Shown: piece by piece, positions 10,119 to 19,379 of the stretch
How the letters are laid out: the number at the start of each line of letters is the position of its first letter
Numbering within the stretch: the stretch's first letter is position 1
Origin: Saccharobesus litoralis
GTDB taxonomy: Bacteria > Pseudomonadota > Gammaproteobacteria > Enterobacterales > Alteromonadaceae
DNA: 64,000 bases
Direction: 5' to 3'
Assembly (NCBI RefSeq): GCF_003063625.1
Contig: NZ_CP026604.1
Coordinates: forward strand, 5,599,045 to 5,663,044
The notes under the pieces: generated by a model
Seen by the model: the letters and a program-made list of their open reading frames with translations, nothing else
What the model was told of the DNA's origin: nothing
Databases searched by the model: none
Made by a program: the position numbers and the translations under genes

Positions 10119-10679
10119 TTAACAACCTGACGTTACTGACCCAATGAAAGGTTCATTTCCTGTAACAGTTTGGTCATAAATATAGTAAGCGTAACAATCG
10201 CTTGTATTAGTTGTGCCACTTGGATAAATAATTAGAGCGATAGTATTTGCATTGTTAGTACCTAACCCGCTTAGAGCAACACCATTATCATTAGTATCAC
10301 CTGAAATATCTTCCGACTCATCTACACAAAACTCATTTGTGCAAGCGTTACCATTGGTTAATTCAGAAACACTAGCGTCAATTAATTCATCCCAAGAATC
10401 AGCCCAATCATGCTCTGGGTAACCGAAAGCTACGTCCACGTCTTGACCGTTATCTAAATCGATATCAGTTGAAGCCGTATTTTGCACACCTTCAATAAGC
10501 GCTTTAGCACGGATCATATCTGATGCTGTTTTCATAGAACCAGCTACAGCCTGAACTGTACTAGCCTGTGCATCACCTTGAATATCTAAAAACTTAGGTG
10601 CTGCTGTTACTGCCAAAATACCTAAAATTACAATTACGATAACCAATTCAATTAACGTAAAACCTTGTTGCTTTTTCAT
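10119..10679 (-). CDS. mshA: Major MSHA pilin MshA
   Basis: A 186-residue type IVa major pilin. The leader MKKQQG is followed by FTLIELVIVIVILGILAVTA, so cleavage after Gly6 leaves an N-methyl-Phe with the essential Glu5. The globular domain is acidic and has a cysteine pair in the middle (ACTNEFC) and another near the C-terminus, ending in Cys as a typical D-region. Identification as the major subunit rests on position (B-A-C-D), the canonical short leader and the dedicated terminator downstream. Its similarity to the mshB product shows the usual pilin duplication. Confidence 0.94.
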   Translation of the reverse strand: MKKQQGFTLIELVIVIVILGILAVTAAPKFLDIQGDAQASTVQAVAGSMKTASDMIRAKALIEGVQNTASTDIDLDNGQDVDVAFGYPEHDWADSWDELIDASVSELTNGNACTNEFCVDESEDISGDTNDNGVALSGLGTNNANTIALIIYPSGTTNTSDCYAYYIYDQTVTGNEPFIGSVTSGC

Positions 10680-10729
10680 AAAAACCTCTAATGTGAAGTA
10701 GTCTTAAAATTGATAAAAATTATTCTTAA

Positions 10730-11353
10730 CTAGTTGTTACTAAAAACCGATACTTGGCCAGACTCCGGTATATATTCAAATCCATTACCTTGGCTTGTAG
10801 TCGATGGTGCCGACGTTAAATTTTTCACTGTTTGTACTAAATAATATAAACAGCTATCGGGTGTACCTGTATTGGCAACCGTATAGTAATCATTCTCTTC
10901 AAAATTACTGGCGGTAAAGTCCGTCGTAATTTGCGGCGAGCTTTGTAATATCCGTATAAACACCTGCTGACAATCGGTTGATGTTAATGCTTCCGCGCCA
11001 GAATCACTATCCGCGTCATTACCACCATCATCATCACCTGCGCCTGTTGGGTATCCGGTATTTTCATCAACACCAACCGCTATAGTATCCATGCTAATGG
11101 TAACAACTGTACCCGTTGGCCGACCATCAATTTCCCACTGAGCTCGGACTAAACCGACACCTGTAGCAAAACCACCAGCAACCCCTTCGACCGTCGCATC
11201 CTCAGCATTTTCGGTATAACTAACTAATCGAGGTAACGCAGTCGCGGCCAGTAATCCAACAATGATGATAACAATGACCATCTCGACTAAGGTAAAGCCT
11301 TGAGTTTTTCTCATAACATTTGCTGTTTGCAAGTTATTACCCTGTATTTTCAT
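10730..11353 (-). CDS. mshB: MSHA pilin-like protein MshB
   Basis: A pilin-like protein with motif GFTLVEMVIVIIIVGLLAAT. ATG 11353 (207 residues) is favoured because GTGGAG lies 5-10 nt upstream. That gives an unusually long 24-residue leader (MKIQGNNLQ up to RKTQG). The internal ATG at 11314 would give the common six-residue leader MRKTQG but lacks a clear SD. An acidic Asp/Gly-rich stretch (GAGDDDGGNDADSDSG) lies mid-protein. MshB may be a second pilin subunit alongside MshA. Confidence 0.88.
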   Translation of the reverse strand: MKIQGNNLQTANVMRKTQGFTLVEMVIVIIIVGLLAATALPRLVSYTENAEDATVEGVAGGFATGVGLVRAQWEIDGRPTGTVVTISMDTIAVGVDENTGYPTGAGDDDGGNDADSDSGAEALTSTDCQQVFIRILQSSPQITTDFTASNFEENDYYTVANTGTPDSCLYYLVQTVKNLTSAPSTTSQGNGFEYIPESGQVSVFSNN

Positions 11354-11427
11354 TATATGCTCCACTTAAGAGAAGAGTATAGGGGATCTTTACGATAAAT
11401 ATCAATTTTGAGTATTAGCTAACAAAT

Positions 11428-11925
11428 TTACTCATTTGAATATTTAACTTCCCCCGTGTTAATAAAATAACTAAACCCTGTTTTGTTTGGCATAGCAAAA
11501 CGACAAACAGCTAGATGACTCTCATTATCACTAATATACCTAACCGAAATCGCTTGGTTAATTGACTTTGGCTCTGTTAATAAAATATCTAACCATAACT
11601 GTAAACAGCCTTGCTGGTTAAATGCTTGTGGCTGTGGCCAACCTTTACTATTGATAGCTACTTTCGCTTGCTTAATCCCTTCAACTCGACCTCGCATATT
11701 GGTCAGTGTCAAAAAATTAGGTCGTCCTGCCAATTGCCATTCCACGTGCAATTGTTGTACCGTTTCATTGAAGCGAAATGCTAATGCTTCAAAACCAACA
11801 TCAGCGGCTACTTTCTCTGCATCTTGTGCAGAGCGCAAAAACATACCTATCAGCACAAAAATAATACATAAACTGAGTGCTAACATATAAATACCGCGCT
11901 CATTCCTTGATTCAAGTATTGCCAT
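11428..11925 (-). CDS. mshF: MSHA biogenesis protein MshF
   Basis: A 165-residue protein with one N-terminal membrane segment (MLALSLCIIFVLIGMFL, about 14-30) and a small extracytoplasmic domain with two cysteines. It matches MshF by position between mshG and mshB and by overall build; the family has no assigned biochemical function. It starts 7 bp after the mshG stop. Confidence 0.8.
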   Translation of the reverse strand: MAILESRNERGIYMLALSLCIIFVLIGMFLRSAQDAEKVAADVGFEALAFRFNETVQQLHVEWQLAGRPNFLTLTNMRGRVEGIKQAKVAINSKGWPQPQAFNQQGCLQLWLDILLTEPKSINQAISVRYISDNESHLAVCRFAMPNKTGFSYFINTGEVKYSNE

Positions 11926-11932
11926 GTTATTA

Positions 11933-13165
11933 CTACTTATATGCGTTCATCATATCCCACATAGGGGTAAATATACCTAGGGCTAACACGAGTACCATAC
12001 CTGCCACAATGCTAATTAAAATCGGCTCTATTTTTGCAGTTAATGACTTCAAATCAAAATCAACTTCGCGCTCATAATACTCTGCGACTTCGGTTAGCAT
12101 TTCGTCAATTTGCCCTGTTTCCTCTCCCACAGCCACCATCTGCAATACTAGCGGCGTAAACAACTGGCTGGCATTCGAAGTACGTAACAAACTGTCGCCT
12201 CGTTCAATTCCACGGCGCATTTCTAGGATTTTTTTAGCCATGTACGCGTTATCAACCGCTTCTGACACCAAACCTAAACCTTGAGTGATAGGCACACCTG
12301 ATTTGAGCATCAAGCCAAATGAACGAGAATAGCGAGACAGAGTAGAGCGCTCAATAATGCTACCAACCGCGGGAATACGCATTTTTGCCCAGTCCCAATT
12401 CACTTTGCCGTTTGGCGTTGCAACATAGGAAGTAAACCCAACAATTGAACCAATCAACCCGGCTAACAACAACCACCAATAGTTGATAAAAAAGTTGGAT
12501 GAGGCAATCAAGATTTTGGTCATGGTGGGTAGATCAGCACCCAGTTTTTTAAACATGCCGGCAAATGTCGGAACAACCACCATGTTCATAATGACAATGG
12601 CGACCATGATGGCCGCTAAAACAAAAATAGGATAACGCATAGCTGATGAAATGCTTTTGCGTGTTTCTTGCTCGCGCTCGTAATATAGCGCCAATTGCAT
12701 AAAGGTCGCTTCTAATTGACCAGTATTTTCACCGACGTTAACTAATGAAATAAATAAACGTGAAAATATTTTAGGATGCTTGCTCAGCGCAGAAGATAAG
12801 GTGCGGCCTTTTTCTAATTCACTAACTATGTCCAACAAGGCAACACGTAATCGAGGTGAAGTAGTTGTTTCCGCCAGCCCAGTTATCGCGCGCATAATTG
12901 GAATACCGGCTTTTGTTAGCGCGTACATTTGCCGAGCAAACATAACTAAGTCATCCAACGTCACCTTAGGGGTAAATAGGTTTATACTTACGCTTTGCGT
13001 TTTACCCTTTGCCCCCTTAACTTTACTTTTTTTCGCCTCGGCAATTTTAATTGGCACTATTTGACGGCGCATTAAAGCTTCTGCGGCCAAGGCTTCAGAG
13101 CCAGCTTCTAATGTACCGCTGACTTCGCCGCCCGCTCCTTTACCTTTGTAGCTATAAAGTGCCAT
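11933..13165 (-). CDS. mshG: MSHA inner-membrane platform protein MshG
   Basis: A 410-residue GspF/PilC-type platform protein with two T2SSF repeats. The first spans about 70-195 (FARQMYALTKAGIPIMRAI; LVNVGENTGQLEATFMQLALYYERE) and the second about 275-400 (YSRSFGLMLKSGVPITQGL; MVAVGEETGQIDEMLTEVAEYYERE), with three membrane segments. It anchors the assembly ATPase MshE at the inner membrane. It lies 6 bp after mshE. Confidence 0.96.
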   Translation of the reverse strand: MALYSYKGKGAGGEVSGTLEAGSEALAAEALMRRQIVPIKIAEAKKSKVKGAKGKTQSVSINLFTPKVTLDDLVMFARQMYALTKAGIPIMRAITGLAETTTSPRLRVALLDIVSELEKGRTLSSALSKHPKIFSRLFISLVNVGENTGQLEATFMQLALYYEREQETRKSISSAMRYPIFVLAAIMVAIVIMNMVVVPTFAGMFKKLGADLPTMTKILIASSNFFINYWWLLLAGLIGSIVGFTSYVATPNGKVNWDWAKMRIPAVGSIIERSTLSRYSRSFGLMLKSGVPITQGLGLVSEAVDNAYMAKKILEMRRGIERGDSLLRTSNASQLFTPLVLQMVAVGEETGQIDEMLTEVAEYYEREVDFDLKSLTAKIEPILISIVAGMVLVLALGIFTPMWDMMNAYK

Positions 13166-13171
13166 TTATCG

Positions 13172-14926
13172 TTAATGCTCCGCCAGTTGCAGCTTTTGTG
13201 CGGCTGTATCAAGATCGGCAATGTTTTCAACCAACTTCAATACTTCTTCAACCGAAGTTAACCCTTGTAACGCATAGTCCAGCGCGGCGGCGGCCAAGGG
13301 CTTATAATGTGGGCTGGCTTTGGCGTGCTCAGCAAAAGCCTCAGTATCATCGCGTTTTAATGCATTCATCATGGGCTCATCTAATTCCAGTAACTCAAAT
13401 ACCCCGATACGACCTTTATAACCGACATAATTACAACTCTGGCAGCCTTTGCCGACTTTAAATTCAGCATGGCTTAATTCAGTGCCGGCTAACCCAGATA
13501 ACCATAAACGCTCATGCGGTTCCGGCTCATGGGTTTGTTTACAATTAGCACACAACTTGCGGATCAAACGCTGAGCAATAATGGCTCGCAACGAACTTGC
13601 CACCAAATAACCCGGTGCATTCATATCGATTAAACGGATCGCGCTGCTAATCGAGTCATTAGTATGCAAAGTTGATAACACTAAGTGACCGGTTAATGCG
13701 CCACGTAAGCCAATTTCGACCGTTTCTTGGTCACGCATCTCACCCACCATAATAATGTCTGGATCTTGACGTAATGCGGTTCTTAATACGCTGGAAAAAG
13801 TTAAATCGATTTTGGCGTTAATTTGCACCTGATTAATACGCGGTAAACGATATTCAACCGGATCTTCACAGGTGATAATTTTTTTAGACGACTGGTTCAT
13901 TTCACTTAACGCGCCATACAAGGTGGTGGTTTTACCTGAGCCTGTAGGCCCTGTAACCAAAATCATGCCATGTGGACGTTTAATTATATTACGGAAGCGC
14001 TCTAATAGTTGGGCTGGCATACCGGTTTTATCCAAGCCCAGCACACCGCCACTTTGATCCAGTAAACGCATAACAACCGACTCACCATTTTGGATCGGCA
14101 TGGTCGAGATACGCACATCTATACTTTTACCACGAACTTTGACATTACATCGGCCATCTTGTGGTAAACGTTTTTCTGAAATGTCCAAACCTGACATCAA
14201 TTTTAGGCGTAAAACTAATGCCGCAGCAATGCGAGATTCATTGAGAATATTTTCTTGCAGTACGCCATCAACCCGCATTCTAATACGTAACTGGCGCTCA
14301 TCGGGTTCAATGTGAATATCCGAAGCACGAGCTTGAACGGCATCTTCAAAAATCGTATTAAGTAACTTAGCAACGGTTGCTTCTTCTTCATCCGCACCAC
14401 CAAAATCAATACCGCCAACATCAAAATCAGCCGTTGTGTCGTATTCTTCTTCCAATTGCGACGCAAAGGATTCTATATCAGCGGTACGACGATACATGGT
14501 ATCGAATGCTTCAAGGATCTGACTTTCACGCACAGCAACCAGCTTAATTTCGCGTGGGGTTAATAGCGGGTATAAAGCATCTAACGCATTAATGTCAGCA
14601 GGATCACTCATGCCAACCGTAGCAGTATCGAGATCGGCCTCTATGACTAGCGCGCGAAAGCGCCGTGCTTGCACTTCGGGTAATAACTTGATGACTTCAG
14701 GATCAAGGCGCTTTTGGCTAATATCAACAAAAGGCACATTAAGCTGTTGCGCTAAAAACGTCAGTAGCTGTTGCTCAGTTATGCTGCCACTTTCGATAAG
14801 CGTGGCGCCTAACTTACGCCCTGTTTGTTTTTGCGCAGCTAAAGCGTCCATTAGTTGGCTTTCGCTAATAATTCTCTCGTCAACGAGCAAATCACCAAGG
14901 CGTTTTTTAAGCTTAGGACGGATCAT
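13172..14926 (-). CDS. mshE: MSHA pilus extension ATPase MshE
   Basis: A 584-residue GspE/PilB-family ATPase. The N-terminus holds two MshEN repeats (about 9-32 and 38-61, RLG-x-x-L and KLG-x-x-L types), the class shown in Vibrio MshE to bind c-di-GMP. The core has Walker A GPTGSGKT (326-333), Asp box (ITCEDPVEY), Walker B (DPDIIMVGEMRD) and a tetracysteine zinc site (CANC and CQSC). It powers pilus polymerisation from the cytoplasmic face. In the first MshEN repeat the position usually Gly is Arg (VDERII), while the second keeps Gly (IESGSI). Whether this weakens binding is unknown. Confidence 0.96.
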   Translation of the reverse strand: MIRPKLKKRLGDLLVDERIISESQLMDALAAQKQTGRKLGATLIESGSITEQQLLTFLAQQLNVPFVDISQKRLDPEVIKLLPEVQARRFRALVIEADLDTATVGMSDPADINALDALYPLLTPREIKLVAVRESQILEAFDTMYRRTADIESFASQLEEEYDTTADFDVGGIDFGGADEEEATVAKLLNTIFEDAVQARASDIHIEPDERQLRIRMRVDGVLQENILNESRIAAALVLRLKLMSGLDISEKRLPQDGRCNVKVRGKSIDVRISTMPIQNGESVVMRLLDQSGGVLGLDKTGMPAQLLERFRNIIKRPHGMILVTGPTGSGKTTTLYGALSEMNQSSKKIITCEDPVEYRLPRINQVQINAKIDLTFSSVLRTALRQDPDIIMVGEMRDQETVEIGLRGALTGHLVLSTLHTNDSISSAIRLIDMNAPGYLVASSLRAIIAQRLIRKLCANCKQTHEPEPHERLWLSGLAGTELSHAEFKVGKGCQSCNYVGYKGRIGVFELLELDEPMMNALKRDDTEAFAEHAKASPHYKPLAAAALDYALQGLTSVEEVLKLVENIADLDTAAQKLQLAEH

Positions 14927-15034
14927 GATTACCTGCCTTTATCCTTTGTTCTTGGTATTTATTCAGCTATTAAGCCGCGAAGCCTAACCAATTATAACTG
15001 CGTAGCATTTAGTCGCAGTGAATTGTGCGTAAAA

Positions 15035-15320
15035 GCTTGCAAGCATAAATGCTCGCCTACAATATATACCCATCGTCATTATTCTTCTGGGCTCTGCTGA
15101 GATAACACAGCTCTACTTTTGCTGGGCTTAGATGCGTGCAAGCATAAATGCTCGCATACAATATATACCCATCGTCATTATTCTTCTGGGCTCTGCTGAG
15201 ATAACACAGCTCTACTTTTGCTGGGCTTAGATGCTTGCAAGCATAAATGCTCGCCTACAATATATAGCCATCGTCATTATTCTTCTGGGCTCTGCTGTGA
15301 TAACACAGCCAGCTTTTGCT
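15035..15320. repeat. 99-bp tandem repeat, about 2.9 units, copying the mshN 3' end
   Basis: Units begin at 15035, 15134 and 15233, an exact 99-bp period. Units 1 and 2 differ at about two bases. Unit 3 is diverged at its right end and runs into the last codons of mshN. On the minus strand each unit carries a copy of the codons for SQQSPEE and a stop, so the repeat is a duplication of the mshN tail plus about 60 bp of downstream DNA. Each unit also contains the REP-like motif found at 28471-28492. The repeat fills most of the 350-bp gap between mshN and mshE. The remaining 14927-15034 shows only a small hairpin (ACTGCG/CGCAGT). Confidence 0.95.
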
Positions 15321-16428
15321 GAATATAAATTAAGCTAGCGTTACTTAAACCACCCACTTGCAAGGCTTGCTTATAATGTTTTTCAGCTTCGTTAAGCTTG
15401 TTTTGCTTTTCAAAAGCGATAGCAGCACCTAACAACCATTTACCCCGCGGGCGATTACTTAACAACAAGATTTGCCAATGCTCTAAAGCCAATTGCCATT
15501 GCTGATTTTGTTGAGCCAGCGCCGCGGTTAATTGATGATATTCGTTAACATTACTCAATGGCGAATGTCCCGTTAGGGAATGTAATGCTGCTGCCGATTG
15601 CCCGAGCTCTTGATAAATCCGCGCCAGTAACAAGCGATAACCTGTATGTTCAGGGTAGTTATCTATCGCTTGCTGTAACACACGAATAGCCTGCTGCTGA
15701 TCAGCTTCACCATAGAGCAAGCTTACCCATTTAGCACGCGCATCATGTAAGTCAGGTTGTAGCTTTAAGGCTTTTTTGTACTCTGATTCGGCTTGAATAA
15801 ATCGCCCTCGGCTTTGTGCCTCATCGCCACGCTGCAAGGCTTTAGCCGCTAAATCATAGTTAGATTTTTCAGTTGGTTTAATCACAAAACGTTGCTGACG
15901 AACGGGCGCAGTTTGAGGTTTTACTGGCGTTTCTGCTGAAACAACATCTTCTACTAACAGTTGCTTAGGTTTTGCTGGCGTCGTTGCCGCCAATTTCATC
16001 GCTACAGGTTTTGCGGGTTCAACCATCTTAATTGGCTTTTCAACCTGAGATTGTTCAACGCCAGCCTTCATCGCATCAGAAGCAGAGGTTTGGCTAGTAG
16101 CGGTTTCATCTTCTGCATTATCTATTTGCGTTGCTGACTCAGCTTGCTCCTCAAGCACGTTTGATTTAGGCTCAGCCTCTACAGAAAACGCTTTAACAAA
16201 TGATTTTTGTGGTGCTGGTGAGCTTGTTTGAAAATAAGTTAAATATCCCCAAACACTCGCACCTAATACAAGCAAAACGAGTAAAGAAATAATAAAGCTT
16301 TTTGATAGTTTTGCTGGCGCGGGGGCAGGTATATCGATTTTTTGATAAGACAGCTCAGCTTCATCTTGCTGAGTAATATTGGTCTTTTGCTGGTCGATAT
16401 CTTGTAATACTTTATTTATCACGCTCAT
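15277..16428 (-). CDS. mshN: MSHA biogenesis TPR protein MshN
   Basis: A 383-residue inner-membrane protein. It has a short cytoplasmic N-terminus, a membrane helix at about 43-64 (SFIISLLVLLVLGASVWGYL), a Pro/Ala/Lys/Glu-rich linker (about 70-190) and TPR-type helices (about 195-375, e.g. AESEYKKALKLQPDLHDARA). MshN likely links platform and secretin parts. Its ATG overlaps the mshM stop by 4 bp. The 3' end is the source of the 99-bp tandem repeat downstream. Confidence 0.9.
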   Translation of the reverse strand: MSVINKVLQDIDQQKTNITQQDEAELSYQKIDIPAPAPAKLSKSFIISLLVLLVLGASVWGYLTYFQTSSPAPQKSFVKAFSVEAEPKSNVLEEQAESATQIDNAEDETATSQTSASDAMKAGVEQSQVEKPIKMVEPAKPVAMKLAATTPAKPKQLLVEDVVSAETPVKPQTAPVRQQRFVIKPTEKSNYDLAAKALQRGDEAQSRGRFIQAESEYKKALKLQPDLHDARAKWVSLLYGEADQQQAIRVLQQAIDNYPEHTGYRLLLARIYQELGQSAAALHSLTGHSPLSNVNEYHQLTAALAQQNQQWQLALEHWQILLLSNRPRGKWLLGAAIAFEKQNKLNEAEKHYKQALQVGGLSNASLIYIQQKLAVLSQQSPEE

Positions 16429-17330
16429 AGCAAGTTAGCTCCAACAGCCACACCTAATAAACCAAGCAATACAACACCACTTGCCGCTAGCAGCATTTTC
16501 TTTTGTTGCCATATTGGTAGTTGCACATACTCGGTATCTGCGACGGCTTGTTTAACATGATTAACAGATACGCTTTGCTGGTTTTGCCCGTAACACAGCA
16601 TTAAACATTTATGAGCTAGGGTATTAATAATTCTCGGTATTCCACCAGAGGCACTAAAAATACGTTTACTGGCTTTTTCATCAAATACTGGCATACCTGA
16701 ATAACCAGCAATCGCCAGCCTATGGTTAATATAGGGCTGAACTTCGTTTTGATGTAACACGCGCAATTGATACGAAAAGGTAATTCGCTGTTTAACTTGA
16801 CGTAAACTAGGTTTAGCTAAACGCTCATCAAGTTCAGGTTGGCCAAATAACACCACTTGCAGCAGTTTGCGACTTTCTGTTTCTAAATTAGTAAATAAGC
16901 GTAATGCTTCAATACTATCTTCCGGTAATGCCTGAGATTCATCCAGCAACAACACAACGGCTTTGCCTTGCTGGCTATACGCCATCACTTTGTCTTGAAT
17001 AAGCTGGGTGATTTTTTGCTGGCTAATGCCCTCGCCTAACTCAACACCTAGCTCTTCAGCTACTGCTATGGTTAACTCTTGCGGTTGTAAATTAGGGTTG
17101 GGAATATAAGCGGTAACAAATCCGTCAGGCAACTCAGCCATTAACTTGCGACATAACAAGGTTTTGCCGGTTCCGACTTCTCCCGTCACCTTAATAAAAC
17201 CTTCTCCAGTCTTTAAGGCAGTCAATAACACCTGTAATGCTTCATGATGCGAGGGTAATCCCAAAAAGAACTGAGTGTTGGGCGTTAAGGTAAAAGGTAG
17301 TTCTTTTAAGCCAAAGTGGTACAGATACAT
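16425..17330 (-). CDS. mshM: MSHA AAA ATPase MshM (ExeA-like)
   Basis: A 301-residue ATPase of the ExeA/GspA type with Walker A GEVGTGKT, Walker B VVLLLDESQAL, sensor-like QPELDERL and a C-terminal membrane segment (MLLAASGVVLLGLLGVAVGA). ATG 17330 (MYLYHFGLKELPF) is chosen because GGGGAA lies 6-9 nt upstream and MYLYHFGL is the conserved family N-terminus; an 18-bp longer reading has no such support. ExeA-type proteins help secretins pass the peptidoglycan. It starts 2 bp after the mshL stop. Confidence 0.92.
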   Translation of the reverse strand: MYLYHFGLKELPFTLTPNTQFFLGLPSHHEALQVLLTALKTGEGFIKVTGEVGTGKTLLCRKLMAELPDGFVTAYIPNPNLQPQELTIAVAEELGVELGEGISQQKITQLIQDKVMAYSQQGKAVVLLLDESQALPEDSIEALRLFTNLETESRKLLQVVLFGQPELDERLAKPSLRQVKQRITFSYQLRVLHQNEVQPYINHRLAIAGYSGMPVFDEKASKRIFSASGGIPRIINTLAHKCLMLCYGQNQQSVSVNHVKQAVADTEYVQLPIWQQKKMLLAASGVVLLGLLGVAVGANLL

Positions 17331-17332
17331 TG

Positions 17333-19063
17333 TTATTCCCCGTACCACGTTTGCAACAAGTCGCTAGAACGACGCAATTGCTCTTGCCAAGTTCCATCGC
17401 CGACTACCGTTGGCTTTATCATAATAACCAATTCTTTTTTACTGATTTTTTCGGCGCGCGAAGTAAAGGCCTCGCCCAACCAAGGAATATCACCCAACAA
17501 AGGCACTTTAGACTCAACATCGCGACTTTGCGTTTGCATCAAACCACCAATCACAACAATTTCCCCTGAGCGAGCGCGGATCACAGTGTCAGACTCTCGT
17601 ACTGTGCTTTGCGCTAAAGGCAATTCAAAGCCTTGTTCATTTAAAGTGATAACTTTAGTTTGTTCCTGAGTTTCTATAACCGATGGGTGAACATGCAAGA
17701 TAACACCGCCTTCCGCGTCAATTTGTGGCGTCACATCTAACGCTATACCCGAGAAAAACGGTTCAAGTTCAATACTAGGTGAAGAGGTAGTCGCTGATCC
17801 TGTCACTGTTGTTGTTGACACATCAGTGACAAAGTATTCATCAGTGCCTACTTTAATCACAGCCTTTTGGTTATTAGCCGCAGTTAGGCGCGGACTAGAC
17901 AAGACTTGCACATCACCCTGAGTTTCCAGCAAGTTAATAACCCCACTAAAATCTTTGTTAGCAAAAGTTAAACTAGCCGCCCCACCGACTGTACTATTGA
18001 TAATGTTGTTAAATGTGCCTCTTGACGTATTAAAAGTGAAGTCAGTACTACCGGTATGGCCCAACACAGACTGCCAGTTAATACCTTGTTGATACTCATC
18101 TTCCAGACTCACCTCAACTAATTTGGCTTCCAAAATAACTTGGCGTTGCAAGTGTTGCTCGGTTTGTTGCAAAAACTCTTTAACGTTGCGTAATTCGTCA
18201 GGATAAGCTCTTACGGTGACAAGGCCGGCATGAGGGTTAATGATAATAGTGCGATCACGGCTTGTACCAATTAAGCTTTTTAACGCATCCTCTAAGTCAC
18301 TCCAAAAGTCATTTTCACTCTGGGTGATAATGGTTGTGCCTTTGCCTGCACCGCCTAGGCTACTCATACCACCACCGGCGCCAGGTTGACCTTGACCGCC
18401 AGCAGCTCCCGCGCCACCTAAACCTTGACTAGAGCGACCCATGCCACCGCCAACACCAGACGAACCACCACTAGCCCCAGAAGAACCACCGCCACCGGAA
18501 CCGCCCGATTGACTACCATCACTCACCCCACCCGAGGTAATCGAGGTCATCGACACGCCCATACGCTGCATTGAAAGGTAATCGACGGCAAACGTTTCAG
18601 TGCGTACACCCGCAGGGTAAACTTGCAACATGCGGCCTTTGATCTTTATCTCGTAACCAAACATGTTACGCACCACATCTAAGGCTTCGATAAGGGTAAC
18701 GCCCTTCAAGTTCAGGCTAATACTGCCCTCCACTTTTGGGTGAATAGCGGCACTTAACGGTGTGTTGGTCACAAGGCTTTTGAAAAAACTCGCAGCGGGG
18801 ACGTCTTGCGCATCGATATCGAAACGATTGTCGGCAATAAACTCTCGATCTTTTTGGATCGGCGTAAACTGCGGCATTAATTCAAGGGTGATCTCATCTG
18901 GCACTTTGGCTTCATTCGCTGCCGTGCGCATATTTTTCTGCTCATATGCATTAGCAACGTCTTTGTTTAAGCCGTTAAGCGAGCTACATGAAGCTAGCCA
19001 GTTTGTCAGCAGTAGTAACAAGAATAGGCGACTAGGAACCTGCTGGTTTTTTAATATCTGCAT
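17333..19063 (-). CDS. mshL: MSHA outer-membrane secretin MshL
   Basis: A 576-residue secretin that forms the outer-membrane pilus channel. It has a lipoprotein signal (LLLLLLTNWLASC, lipidated Cys26), N0/STN-like domain (about 80-160), N1-type domain (about 245-320) and the C-terminal secretin barrel (VQVLSSPRLTAANNQKAVIKVG; VIRARSGEIVVIGGLM). Residues about 178-242 are a Gly/Ser-rich linker that is almost pure low complexity. The start overlaps mshK by 32 bp. Confidence 0.95.
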   Translation of the reverse strand: MQILKNQQVPSRLFLLLLLTNWLASCSSLNGLNKDVANAYEQKNMRTAANEAKVPDEITLELMPQFTPIQKDREFIADNRFDIDAQDVPAASFFKSLVTNTPLSAAIHPKVEGSISLNLKGVTLIEALDVVRNMFGYEIKIKGRMLQVYPAGVRTETFAVDYLSMQRMGVSMTSITSGGVSDGSQSGGSGGGGSSGASGGSSGVGGGMGRSSQGLGGAGAAGGQGQPGAGGGMSSLGGAGKGTTIITQSENDFWSDLEDALKSLIGTSRDRTIIINPHAGLVTVRAYPDELRNVKEFLQQTEQHLQRQVILEAKLVEVSLEDEYQQGINWQSVLGHTGSTDFTFNTSRGTFNNIINSTVGGAASLTFANKDFSGVINLLETQGDVQVLSSPRLTAANNQKAVIKVGTDEYFVTDVSTTTVTGSATTSSPSIELEPFFSGIALDVTPQIDAEGGVILHVHPSVIETQEQTKVITLNEQGFELPLAQSTVRESDTVIRARSGEIVVIGGLMQTQSRDVESKVPLLGDIPWLGEAFTSRAEKISKKELVIMIKPTVVGDGTWQEQLRRSSDLLQTWYGE

Positions 19064-19379
19064 TGTCTAAACTCAAAATTGTTCGACGACCGTTTTGGCG
19101 AATAACCACACGTCCGACTTCTATTCGTTCGACTACCGTTGTCTGACTAATTCGTTGTCCTTCTTGCACGACTTCACCATTAATTATGGCGTTACGCTGA
19201 AACTCTGAAAGGGTTATCGCTTGTAATTGCCAAGTTATATTGGCTGATTGACGATCTACCCCTTTTGCTGTTTTAACATCTGTCACCTTAGGCTGTGTTG
19301 GATCGGATTTGAGCGGTTTAATATTGGCACTAGCCCACGCACAAACTAACAACATCCCAAGGAGAACAATTAACTTCAT
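19032..19379 (-). CDS. mshK: MSHA biogenesis protein MshK
   Basis: A 115-residue exported protein with a signal peptide (MKLIVLLGMLLVCAWASA) and a small C-terminal beta domain (NAIINGEVVQEGQRI, VVERIEVGRVVIRQNGRR) like the GspB/PilP class that contacts the secretin. It overlaps mshJ by 4 bp and mshL by 32 bp. Confidence 0.88.
   Translation of the reverse strand: MKLIVLLGMLLVCAWASANIKPLKSDPTQPKVTDVKTAKGVDRQSANITWQLQAITLSEFQRNAIINGEVVQEGQRISQTTVVERIEVGRVVIRQNGRRTILSLDNADIKKPAGS

Noticed and set aside
14927..15034. tRNA or small RNA gene in the mshE-mshN gap
   Set aside because: No cloverleaf or TPsiC-like signature; only a short hairpin is present.
15035..15320. Possible CRISPR array
   Set aside because: The period is 99 bp with near-identical full units and no variable spacers; it copies a gene end instead.
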